Of a stretch of 64,000 nt of DNA, positions 1-10,547 are shown piece by piece (the first letter of the stretch is position 1; each line of letters starts with the position of its first letter). The translations under genes and the position numbers were made by a program. Source of the stretch: Vishniacozyma victoriae (taxonomy: Eukaryota; Basidiomycota; Tremellomycetes; Tremellales; Bulleribasidiaceae); assembly GCA_017654735.1 (NCBI GenBank), contig JADPYG010000002.1, positions 248,001-312,000 on the forward strand, in the 5' to 3' direction. The notes under the pieces are model-generated. The model did not search any database and was not told where the DNA came from. It was given only the letters and a program-made list of their open reading frames with translations.

Positions 1-1113
1 CTTTCCCCCAATTTTGATCCGGCGTCTCGACCCCTCCCCAGACTTGACTATTCGAATGGGCATGATCAATAGCTTTGACTTCTGATCCGCTGGTAGAATG
101 GGCGTGATCAATGACCTTGGGTTCTGATGGACGCGAGGTGTGATCGAGAGTTTTGGGTGGGGAGACGGGAGAAGCACCAGGGGTTCCGCGCTCATCGTAC
201 CACCCCATTGGATTTACCATTCCCATACCACCTCCTCCAACTCGCACAATCATATTCTTGTCAATCCCCTTTTTCTTCTTGTGTTTTTCCTTTTCCTTCT
301 CCTTCAGTTCCCTTTGATGATCTTTTTCTTTCTTGCTAGGAGCGGGCGATTGGTGGGCATGTAGATCCGGGTCCGATGAGGGCGCTGATGACCCATCTTG
401 AGGATCATTTGGATCAGTCTTGACTTCGCGAATCTCCTAGATTGTCAGATATGTCCTGATCGAGAGTATAAGACCCACCATGTCGTGCTCCTGATTGGTC
501 TGCCTTCGGATGGTACTGAATCGCCGCTTAAGAGCACTCAGAGGCTGAGTACGCGTGGTAGCAACTCTGGATATCGTCCTTTGAAGTAAAGATTGTTTTT
601 GCTGCTCCTGAATCACATGTTTGAATTTCAAGCGAAAGAAATATTGTCGTACAATGATCATGACGATTGAAACAAAGACCTATCATCAGCACCCCACCTG
701 TTCGGTGCCTTTCCGAAGAAAGTGTGAACAAAGTCACGTACCAAAGACCCAATCAGCATCTGGAAAAACATGAGGACTTGCTGCATGACGCTTAGTGTCG
801 ATAGATCCACTGTGGCGAGTCCGTTTACTGTCATACTAGTGACGCAGAGGAAAAGGCAGTCGATATAAGGGATATGATATTCGGTATTGATTCCATACAT
901 TACTCCAGAGAAGAATAGTGGAATCTATAATGAGTATAGACACTACCAGAATGACAAGAAGAGGCTCACAAAGATGAACGCCAATAGATGGACACGATAA
1001 AAATTCAATTCCCGACCAACTAACGCCTTTGTTTTCTCCCATGTTGTTGGCATTGCAAATCGACCGGATCGTACGTCCGACACAAAGCCAGTGGCTGTTC
1101 GTGGAAGTGACAT
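1..1113 (-). CDS. TRK1: TRK-family potassium transporter, N-terminal part (cut by left edge)
   Basis: Plasma-membrane K+ uptake protein. The start ATG (1111-1113) opens a short cytosolic N-terminus followed by a first membrane helix (YRVHLLAFIF joined to IPLFFSGVMYG across an intron), then the first pore-loop repeat, seen as FLCVTSMTVNGLATVDLSTL and a helix ending MLIGSL. The next exon gives VSIVMIIVRQYFF and then a long basic and charged loop rich in Lys, Glu, Ser and Pro that stays open to position 1. Fungal Trk proteins carry such a long cytosolic loop after the first M1-P-M2 repeat, so family and orientation agree. At least three introns are seen, near 916-960, 682-742 and 431-470. The loop contains a short internal duplication, IDHAHS, twice. 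The other three pore repeats lie outside the window. Family assignment is firm; the symbol is by family. Confidence 0.85.
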
Positions 1114-1562
1114 TGTTGTGGATGTGATCGATGTTTAGGTCGTTATATAGTATATTTTCACCTCATCGCGTCTGCAGTGTGTTTTATCCTTTATCCTTAT
1201 CCTTGGCTTTGTACTCGTGTTCTTGGATAAACGTGTGACAAGAGGGTCAGAGGTCCGAGCGCGATAGAGTGATAGATAAGAGATGCGTAGCAAGCGAGGG
1301 TGAAAGTTGTGTGTGTGTCGTTGATCAAAGGAGTCTAAGATGATAATCAAAGGAGGCTAATTAGAGCGTGCACAATTGATTGCCTAGAATTCAGATCCAC
1401 TTTCTAATTCGGGTAAACACGTGCAGAATTTAGAAATCCCGCAAACAGACAGATCTGGCTGATTTCGATGCAGAAAGTTAAAGCAAGGGGAGGGGTAGTT
1501 GAAGCATTAGCGTTTGCAAGTATGCATCGCAAGTCGCACACCCATGACTATGATAAAAAGTC
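1114..1562. other. intergenic: promoter side of the TRK gene
   Basis: 449 bp between the 3' end of the regulator gene and the TRK start, both on the minus strand. It must hold the TRK promoter and 5' leader and the regulator's 3' end. I see no ORF with family resemblance, no repeat and no RNA gene. Confidence 0.5.
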
Positions 1563-4500
1563 CTACATGCCCATCCCACCCATTGTTCCACCACCCATTC
1601 CCGACCCCTGCCCCTGCCCTTGCCCTTGGACCCCTTGACTCTGATGTTCCTGCGCCGTAGAAGCTAATAATCGTTGTAGATCATATGAATCAGCAGGAGC
1701 AAAAGACATATTTTCAACAGTATATCCAGCCATGAAATCAGATAGCCAATATGGGCCTAAATTATCAGTCTATGCTTTACAGAAGGGAGGGGAGACGTAC
1801 TTGGTCCACTAGCTGAATTTGACCGCTCACTACGAGCTATTGATTCCCGCAAAGAAGTTTCTGTTGGGGGATGTTGGGGGTCTGATGGATCTGTCCTGAA
1901 TCGCCTTAAGAGGCCTTTATCGGGTAAAGAAATAAATGTTCCTTTTAGTTGACGGGGGAATGGTCTTGAGACTCCTGACCCTGTTTATCAGTTCTCTCCT
2001 ATTTCATACTGGTCAAAACAGGACATACGTTTCTCGAGTAATTGAGAAACACCAGTAACCCCCGCCCAATATTGTTCCATCTTAAATACAGCATTTAGTA
2101 TAGCTTGGAAATTCTGTCTCGACATTGATAATAGGAAAATATCGGTTGGGTTGTTTCCACTCCCACTTCCATTTCCACCACTGTTATTGTTGTTGTTGTT
2201 ATTGTTGTTATTGTTACCGGTATCACTTGATCCCGCTGATGCAAAGTGACCATTTCGGAGTTCGTGGATCAAGGCCATACTGACATTAGCCTCGAGCTCA
2301 GTCGGGATCGGGAACCAGGGTATTGTGAAAGTCCGGAAAGGATGGGGAGAAGGAAGAAGAAGGGTAAAAGGGGAAAGTGAGGAGGCGACAATACTTACCC
2401 AGCAACGAACAACGGCTGTGTCAAATAAGGTGTCGAACACTATCATCAGTCCCTTTCAAGTCTCCTCCCAAGCACAACTCACATATGAAGAGCTGTCGAC
2501 CAAATCGGCAAAAACCATACACTCGCAAATCTGCCTCGAACTCGCCAAAGCAAGCTTGACATTCCGGTTCATCGTGGCATTCAATGGAGTTTCAGTGCCT
2601 GATGGTGATTTGAGTAAATCGGGGTGGTAAATTAAAGCTAGGACTGCGTTTGACCAAAGGTGGAGGGCTAGGTATGTTCCCTTCTCGTCAGTACATATTA
2701 GTAAAGAAGGGAAGAGTGACTTACTCCATGACCACGGGATTGTTGGCGTTTAAAGTTTTCTGCTGTCCACCTTCTATCAGAGGTGCTCATGAGACTTAGA
2801 AGGGGGGAAGGGCTTACTTGAGAGTCTCCGGTAGGGTAGACACAAACTGTACCAGCCTCAATTGCAATTCCGCCAACTGCTCCACCAGTGGTTCAGCCGA
2901 ACTGACCAGAGTCCTAACCCTCCCCCTGCGGCCATTTAGAACATTACTAATCCTCCCACAGATGATCATCAATTTCGTCAATTGGACAAAAGGAACAGGT
3001 TCAACTTTTTCTTCCAATGATCCAGTGCCAGGGATATTCCTTGCTGGATCAGGGAAGAAATCCGCATCTTCCGGTAATGGGATTTCAACGATATCTTCTG
3101 GTATACTCGCGGGTCTGCCTAATGCGAAAGCGATGATACGATCCATTACGAACATGTTCCAGAATAGTAGACGAGTTCGGACGACGTGTGCTTGTGTTTC
3201 GTAGACTTCCGAGTTCTCGTGTAGGCCTAGATCGATTGCCATACGGAAACACATGCCACTGTAGCTCCACATTCCAGCCTCAGAGCCTTGGCCGTAGCAT
3301 AGCCATGCTAGAAGCAATAGTCCAGTGACAACGTCGGTGGTAGGAAGGTGTAATAATGGAATAATAAGATCTTGAGCTTGAGCGATAAATGGCGTCGAAG
3401 CGGTTGCCGGGGTGTTGTTGGGATTATCGGCAAACCGAGCTCCATGGGCACAGATACAACATGCCAAAAAAGCCGACATGGTCCCATTGGCGAATCTATC
3501 ATTCATCCTCTGTCTTGAAATCGAAGGGAAATGCTGAGACATGTGTTTGAAGAATAAGTCAAACAGGGGTATGTAGATATGTGGGTGAGGGAGGCCGGAT
3601 GAATCGAATAGATCGGCGGGAGTTGTTGAGCGGAGTGGATTGATATCTGATTCAGGTTGTGGAGCGGTTCGAGTTGATCCATTTCGTTTTTGGAGTTTTA
3701 GGGATATTCGATTTATACCTGGATGTACTGCTGTTGCACCGGACTATCATTAGCCCTCTTTTCCTGAGACCAATCTAGTCTAGACTCACGAAACGGTAGT
3801 AAAACAATTCAATGTCCTCGTCCTCAGGATTGCCCTCGATATAAGCAGCTCCACTTTCTAGAGCGTTGAGTAACCTCATATCGGTATTAGGTGAAGTATT
3901 CATGAAATGCCCAATGGTCGGTTCTTGAAATCTCTGTTGTTGTTGAGGTTGTTGTTGAACCTGAGCTGGGTTCATTGTATTTGGCATAGACATATTGGAA
4001 CCAGAAACAGATGGCTGGCCTTCTGGAGTAAACCCGGAAGGCCAGACGTAATTTGATGTGGAGGGGGTTGAGGCGAAATTCCAAAGATCGTTAGACATCA
4101 TATTGGCGATGTCGAATGGGTTGTCGTTCCCTGTAGATTGATCAAAGGTCGTGTTGAACATGGGTTGTGGTTGAATATTTAGTGGATCGTATGTCTATCA
4201 TATTAGCTCCTTCTGAAATGGGAACGAGAGACATACTGTTCTTCCAGGAGATATACCCGGGCGCAACTGTGCTTCAATCCGCCTAGCTTCTTCCATCTCT
4301 TTACGGGTCCTCTTTTTCCGCCTCCCACTTGGCCATTCGCAAGTGGCGTTCGACTTCTTACATGCCTAATATCAGCAAGTTATTCTCAGTCCTGGCCCCT
4401 TCTTCCTGAGTCCTATCCCTCATCCTGGATCTTCCCCTTCCGACTCGCTTCCTCGTGTGGAGAATCATTCTCGTCCTTCGGACTCGTACTCGTACTCGTG

Positions 4501-4957
4501 CTCAGCGACTTACCTCACAAACAGGTTTCGTACCACTACACCTGACCCTCTTACTCCTACACCAGAAACAAGCAAGTTGAACCCTCTGAGATCCACCTTC
4601 ACCTTCTCCATCACTCGATGCCCTCCTCCGTCTTCGCTTTCTAAACATCAGTCCTAGTCCACTCTCAATGACGCTCAAGTAGAGGATGACATACTTCTGA
4701 TCATCTGAATCACTCCCGTCATCCCTCTCATGTGATGTTTCCCTTTCTTTCCCCTTCACACTTGTCTCCTTGTTGACATCTTGATCCACCCCGCCCCCAC
4801 TTGTACTAGGAACAGAATCCATTTCGTTACTAATATCGATATCGATAGAGTAATCAACGAATCCTCCCTGCTTGGAATAAGATTCAATCGTCGATTGCTG
4901 ATGTGGGGCAATGGTTGTAGATCCAGGCCCTGTACCAGTGGCTGAGACTGTTGCCAT
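1563..4957 (-). CDS. Zn2Cys6 fungal transcription factor with fungal_trans domain
   Basis: Nuclear DNA-binding regulator. The start at 4957 gives an acidic Ser/Asp-rich leader. After an intron comes a basic run KRRRRR and then the binuclear cluster, seen as ACFWCRSKRVRCSGTKPVCE and completed in the next exon near 4300-4370, which ends in the basic stretch RRKKRTRK. The middle homology domain (fungal specific transcription factor domain) is clear at 2814-3540, with GLLLLAWLCYGQGSEAGMWS, FRMAIDLGLHENSE and RLLFWNMFVMDRIIAFALGR. Low-complexity segments include a Gln-rich run near 3930-3960, an 11-residue Asn tract near 2170-2215 and a C-terminal Gln-Gly/Gly-Met tail ending at the stop 1563-1565. 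The target genes cannot be told from sequence. Its 5' flank (4958-5407) lies downstream of SKP1. Confidence 0.85.
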
Positions 4958-5407
4958 TTCTTTGCTTTGGTGCTATGTATCGGATAGAGATGGCCGGAGT
5001 TATTGTGGTTAGTATCGTTCCGGGGAGGTGGGTTCAATTTGTTTCCGCATGGGGCCCGCTTGTGGCCGTCCGATCCGGTTATTATGGTCTATTAGGGTCA
5101 TGCATGGTCAGATTGGATGCGTCAGTGCGATGAGTGATGCTGTTGCAGTATTCTACCTACCGAAGATCGTGCAAACACAGTGAAGTGAAATGTCAAAGGA
5201 CGTTGACAAGAAACACAGGAACCCCTTTTTGTTCATCATCGAAAGTCCGTGCACCTCTACTTAAATCTTCATTCATCTTACATGCATAATCATACGACTA
5301 TTGCTTTATATATACAGTTTCGAAAGGGTAACTACATGATTAAGCTCAAAGTCGAGCTTTCTATCGGCTGTATTGTCAGCCACCGCATGTATGCGAATGA
5401 AGGGGAC
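4958..5407. promoter_or_regulatory. intergenic: upstream region of the Zn2Cys6 regulator
   Basis: 450 bp upstream of the regulator start and downstream of the SKP1 stop, both genes on the minus strand. A TATA-like run, atatata, lies near 5308 but on the SKP1 3' side. No other motif is convincing. Confidence 0.4.
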
Positions 5408-6425
5408 CTACTCCTCGGCCCACTCGTTCTCTTTTCGGATCTGCTCCTCCTCCTCGGATGAGAAACTGTTTGTCAGCTATGTTTGCATAGGGTCATGGTG
5501 GACTTGCTCGTTCTGGATGTTGAAGAGTTTTCGGATCTCTTCTGGGGATTTGCCCTTGATCATGTTGGCTACGGTCTTGCATCCGACGTCGCTGTTTGTC
5601 AGCTTCCGCACAAGCCATCATGTTAGCGAGCTTACAGGAGGGGCTTGATGTCAAGGTAGCTATCATTAGCCTTATCACCAGTCTGAGAGAGAGAGAAGCT
5701 CACTTGGCGGCGAGGATGATCTCGAACAACATCTCCTGATCAACCTGAATGAATCTAACATCAGCGCGACTCTACAATAGGATGGATGGGCTCACTTGGA
5801 ATCCCATTCTCCAATCTCTGAAGTCTTCCTCCTTGAATCATCAGTGTCGGTAGTTTCCGCAGCGGGGGGATCGGCCCTGTGGTGTTCACACCATTCGAGG
5901 ATCTTGGATAGGACGGATGAAGAGACGTTTGGGAGGTCGATAGGTTGATCCGACTGGACTCCGATATCTGGTTGTTAGTCTCGGCCAAGTGACACCGGAG
6001 GAGCAGAAAGGGATGGGATTGACGGGTGAAGGGTGAAGGGATGTGTCGAGGATAAGACGATTGGATGTCAAGGAGTAGAGCATCCAAGAGACCCAGAGGC
6101 CAGGTCATGAAGTAGACCGAGGCCAGGGACAATGTGGAGATTCCGACTAAGAAGTCGAGCGGCAATGATGGCTGACGAGGTCGCGAATGGACAGTGATTC
6201 GACGCGTAAGATTTGCGCAATCCACCATCCGCCTCCCATACGTCTTTCCTCACAGTCCACCCTATCCAGCCCTCACAGGCGCACGACAAGTATCAAGAGC
6301 AAAAGCTCTCACTCACCTTCAATCATCATCTTGATCAAACCGCTCTTCTCAGCGACTGATTTCTCGACGGTATATTGCCCATCGTCCGAGGCTTTAAGGA
6401 TGAGGGTGGTTTTTGTAGCTGCCAT
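5408..6425 (-). CDS. SKP1: SKP1, SCF ubiquitin ligase adaptor
   Basis: Adaptor that bridges cullin and F-box proteins in SCF ubiquitin ligases and also serves in kinetochore assembly. The start at 6423-6425 gives [20 protein letters not shown] and then [16 protein letters not shown], the Skp1 BTB/POZ-like N-terminus. After a long first intron (about 345 nt) come [20 protein letters not shown] and HH, an acidic linker, then [20 protein letters not shown] and [20 protein letters not shown]. The C-terminus is [20 protein letters not shown], acidic residues and ENEWAEE, ending at 5408-5410. The C-terminal F-box-binding helices are intact. Length, about 168 residues, is normal for the family. The gene is divergent from the 6-phosphofructo-2-kinase gene, and the F-box partner CDC4 lies 8.6 kb away. 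Confidence 0.96.
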
Positions 6426-6721
6426 CTTGTTTAATGGTTGTGATGATTGATTGTCTAAAGCCGACGAATCAATGTATATATATGAAAGGTAGGAAGGTGT
6501 TGTTTGGTTGTTTGGTTGTTTGATTGAGAGAAAGGAAGGTTAAAAGGCATAAGAGACAAAGACGTTCCATGATGTATGACTCACTCATCCATAGTGTACC
6601 ATCAGATAGGCGTGTCTGACATTAGGCGTGACGGGTTCTTGGCTCTAAGCGGAGACTCAACCATCCCATGCAACTAGTCTAGCCTTCTGATAGTCATATA
6701 CATACATACAATACATACAGG
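6426..6721. promoter_or_regulatory. divergent promoter of SKP1 and 6-phosphofructo-2-kinase
   Basis: 296 bp between two divergent starts, so it holds both promoters. A TATA-like tatatata run lies at about 6475-6482, roughly 50 bp upstream of the SKP1 ATG. A short ttgtttgg repeat lies near 6500-6522, and a tacatacatac run precedes the kinase ATG. Confidence 0.6.
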
Positions 6722-9170
6722 ATGGCAGCACCATTATACGTAACTCAATCGGGTAGACTATGGCACGCTGGTCTCATTCTTATCGTTACTGTCGGTCTAC
6801 CTGGTATGTTCCATCCCATAGTACATCTGAAATACACTAATGAGTAGCTCGGGGAAAGACGCACATCTCAAGAGCATTGGAACGATACTTACGTTGGTTA
6901 GGAGTTAAAGCTAGAGTCTATTCGCTTGGGGATTACAGGAGAAAGGTGCTAGGAGGAGCAGAGAATGTACCATCCGATTACTTTCAAACGCATGGCAAGT
7001 CTTGGTCACGTCCCGAGGTCTGAGGTGAGGCTGATATCAGTGGAAGGCCGTACGGAAGCTACGAATGCACTTCGCCGGCGGATCAAGAATGAATTAGAAG
7101 AGCAGATTCTTGATTATTATACCAACCAAGGTGGACAAGTTGTTATCCTAGATGCTAATAATGGGAATATTGCAAATCGGAAAGAGACGTATCAGAAGTT
7201 TGAGAGTAAGGGTGTGCATGTGATCTTCTTGGGTACGTCTCGTCTTCGTCGCAAGGCTATGTATGCTTAGAGAGGGTGGCTGATGATAGAATCAATATGT
7301 GATCAAGAAGATATCGTCACTGCAAACATCCGTTCAGTCAAGCTCTCATCTCCTGATGTAGGTTTAATGCTCATTGCCATGGCATCTTCAGCACACAGCT
7401 GATAATAGTACCAAGGATGGGACGCCGACCAAGCAGTAGCAGATTACTGGAGCCGAATCCGAGATCAACAGACCATGTATGAAACGGTAACTGCAGAAGA
7501 AGGACCTTTTATTAAAGTAATGAACGTGGGTGAACGGATTGAAGTCAATAGGATCGAAGGTTAGCTTCATTCTCTCGTAGTCGAGGTGAGCTGACGATAA
7601 GGATACCTTCAAACGAGATGCTGTTTCTTCTTGATGAACATACATACTAAACCCCGGACTATCTACTTTGCAAGAGTAAGTCATTCCATCAGAGGAGGAG
7701 CTGATGATAGTCTGGACAATCATTGATTGAACATTCGTACAAGGCCGACTCGGATCTTTCACCCGCTGGGTGGGAATATGCAGAGAGGTTGAAAGCGGCA
7801 GTGACAGCCCGGAGAAAGGCTGCAAGGGTGGAACGGGCGGATAAGATTGAAATCAACCAAGAGGAGAATCCTCTGATAGTCAGTCCATCTCTCCTGTCAT
7901 CAGAGAGCTCGAAGTGAGGAACAAGGAAGCTGATTGTAGGTATGGACATCAGCTCGTAGACGAGCGTACCACACCGCATGGCCATTCGTACAATCAAGGG
8001 TCAAAGTCGTTCAGAAAACCTTGATGGCTGAAATCAATCCGTAAGCTTAGCTCATCTCGATCGAACAAAGCTGATGTCTAGTGGAGTGTGGGACGGTCTA
8101 TCATCACAAGAAGCAATGGAACGTTATCCAGATGAATGGGAACGGTTCCTAGCGGATCCTTACGCCCATCGAGCACCAAGGGCTGAATCATACCACGACC
8201 TCAGTGGTATGTCCCCCTCCTTTTAGATGCACGAGCTGATAGTAGTCCGCCTGGAACCGATCATCTTCGAATTAGAGCGAGTACAGGAGGATATGTTGGT
8301 CATTGGGCACGCTTCAGTTATTCGTTGTTTGGTGTGTCTTCCCAATCCCATGTCATGTCAAGGAGTGCTGATAGTAGCTCGCATACCTCGTCGGACTACC
8401 TCCTAATGAGGTTCCTGCTGTTGAGATTGCTCGAGGGGATTTAGTGGAAGTCACGCCCGCTTCGTATGGGGTTTCGATACAAGCTTTCCATTTCTGGTAG
8501 GTGATCTCTCCTACCTTCCCAGTGGAGACGTGGAAGAAACACGAAGAGAGAGCAGGCAAGAAGGAGGAGGGAAAGAGAAAGAGAAAACACGAAGAGGAAG
8601 GAAGAGCTAACTTGCAGGTCCGGAGAGGGACGAGGTGATTCAGCCGGTAAAAATCTCTATGAAAATTTCGCAGAAACAGGCGCCTCGGCAATATTCCCCA
8701 TCTCTGAAAAGATCCTGAACTTGGCAGACCATACTTCCAACATGGAAAACGAAGCCAAAGAGGAAGAAGCGAAAGATAAAGAAATCCAAGCTGAGATAGT
8801 CCGTAAGACGAGTTTGAAAAAGAGAATGGGAATGACTGGGATGGAGAAGAAGGATAGCACTAGTGGAAGTGGAAGCGGAGGTGGTAGTGAGACGAAAGAT
8901 AGAGGTGGAAAGGGGAAACAATTAAGTGGTGTTCAGGAGGATGATGAGGAGGTTGTTGTTGAGGATGGGGAAGGGGGGTCCGGGGTGGAGATGGATATGA
9001 GGGGACGGGCTAGTGAGTTTTTTTCACCTCTATCATGTGTCAGGGCTGATTGGGTAGTGAGTGATTTGCGGTTGTAATCTTGCTTCCTTTCTCATACAAA
9101 CTCAGATAGGAGCTTCAGGGAGGAGATCAAAATGGACATGCAAAGTTGTATTATCTCCAGTTTCTCTTGA
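6722..9170 (+). CDS. 6-phosphofructo-2-kinase, phosphatase domain lacking catalytic His (Pfk26-like)
   Basis: Bifunctional-type enzyme that makes fructose 2,6-bisphosphate, the cytosolic activator of glycolysis. The P-loop VGLPARGKTHIS is built across the first intron, followed by YLRWLGVKARVYSLGDYRR, the substrate-binding stretch ending ENVPSDYFQTH, then QILDYYTNQGGQVVILDANN and DQQTMYE. The kinase-phosphatase linker reads NRIEGYLQTR then CCFFLMNIHTKPRTIYFAR. The phosphatase motif, normally RHGES, reads R-S-G-Q-S across the intron at 7675-7710, so the phospho-accepting His is Ser. The second His, in VIGHASVIRCL, is kept. In yeast Pfk26 a Ser at this site removes phosphatase activity, so I predict a kinase-only enzyme. 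An acidic Lys/Glu/Gly-rich C-terminal tail follows. The last exon (to 9170) is tentative. One intron, 6995-7040, appears to be GC-AG. Confidence 0.92.
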
Positions 9171-9200
9171 AAATGACTCCAGATGCATCATTGACATGCA

Positions 9201-10345
9201 TCAATCAGGAGTCTCAAGTGCGACTTCTGAAGACTCGAGAGCATTATCCGTATCCCGAATAGCCAGTGTTATCCCTTTGATCTGCTCCTCCCGCTCATCA
9301 TTAGATGTAAGCCTCCAATTGGGTGATTGTCCCTCGTGTAACCAATTGAAATCTTGAACTTGGTCATGTCGACTGATTCCTCCCTATTTATCAGCTTTGA
9401 TTACATCAAATAACATGGACTGGTGCTCACGGTGGGTGGTAAGATGTTGTTTTGTGGTAAAGGACCGAAACCGATATTGGTACAATGTTCAATGATTGGC
9501 ATTGAAGAGACTTGGATTTGAACAGAACAAGATGAAGAATCGTGCATTCGGAACTGAGGAGTTAGTAGCGATTACGTCTGAAATGAGAATGAAGACTGAC
9601 CTGATGACATGACATTAAAAGAATACAGGAGGTTAGAGAATGTAATAAAACACTCCCATCAACAGGTACGATAAGTGTACAATACCTCAAACCCTCACCG
9701 TGGAGGGATGTAATTCTAGCTCCGGAATTGCTCTTCTCTATCAAAGAAGAAGAGAAAGAATAGGGGCGAAGATCGATAATACACATTTCCAAATTCTTTA
9801 ATATCACAGTCGAAGATACATTTGAACTGGAAGTGGAAGGGTCGAGGCGAATAACTGATTGTTTGAGATTTTCGAATCGAATCACATCTCCTGATATATC
9901 TTTCGTTTCTATTTCTATCGAGTTCGAAGGTCCCGCAGGAGAGTCATTTCGCTCAATGGGCTGAGACGGTTTGGGAGTGGGTGTAGATTTGGATTTTGTG
10001 AATGAGAATTTTGACGTTTTAGGTCTTAGACTAGATAGTTTATTCTCCAATTCACGGATTTGCTATCCCATCAGCTCCCTCCCTTCGTCGTTCTCCGATG
10101 GATATGATAAGAACGCACAGTATCGTATGAGCGTTCATCATATGCCGGTAATGAAGAAATGTTGTCTCGAAATTGTGTTTTTAGGTCAAGTAATAATTTA
10201 CTTGCTTTCGGAATGTCATTCGTATCTAACGACTCATGAAACTCTGCTCATCAGATATTGTTATAAAGATAGTAGGAGTGAATGTACCTAATTTGAGGGA
10301 TTGGAAGGTTGTATAGAAAGATGCAGAGGTTGATGTTGATGCCAT
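9201..10345 (-). CDS. tubulin-folding cofactor C (TBCC/C-CAP domain)
   Basis: GTPase-activating chaperone of the tubulin folding complex that releases alpha/beta-tubulin heterodimers. The start at 10343-10345 gives MASTSTSASFYTTFQSLKL, then AEFHESLDTNDIPKASKLLL, a spectrin-like helical N-domain as in cofactor C. A basic linker follows, then the right-handed beta-helix: DVIRFENLKQSVIRLDPS, STVILKNLEMCIIDL, VDGSVLLHSLTSCILLMSCH and FRMHDSSSCSVQIQVSSMPI, ending IEHCTNIGFGPLP. The C-terminus VQDFNWLHEGQSPNWRLTSN is typical of the TBCC domain end. About 290 residues. Its stop (9201-9203) is 30 bp from the end of the convergent kinase gene, so the 3' ends probably overlap. Confidence 0.93.
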
Positions 10346-10547
10346 TATATGTGTAGTTGATTGTAAAGTGGACTTGGAAAGTGGAGGTGTCTTGTGATGA
10401 CCTCGCCAAGTTACACTGTACAAAGACTAGATTCGGGCGGGCGGTTTCGGAGAACATAGATACATATCAAATCGTGTCTTATCACATCATACACTATCAC
10501 ACTCGTATATACATTCTTCACCTCTCATTCCTTTTTCAGCAAGCGAC

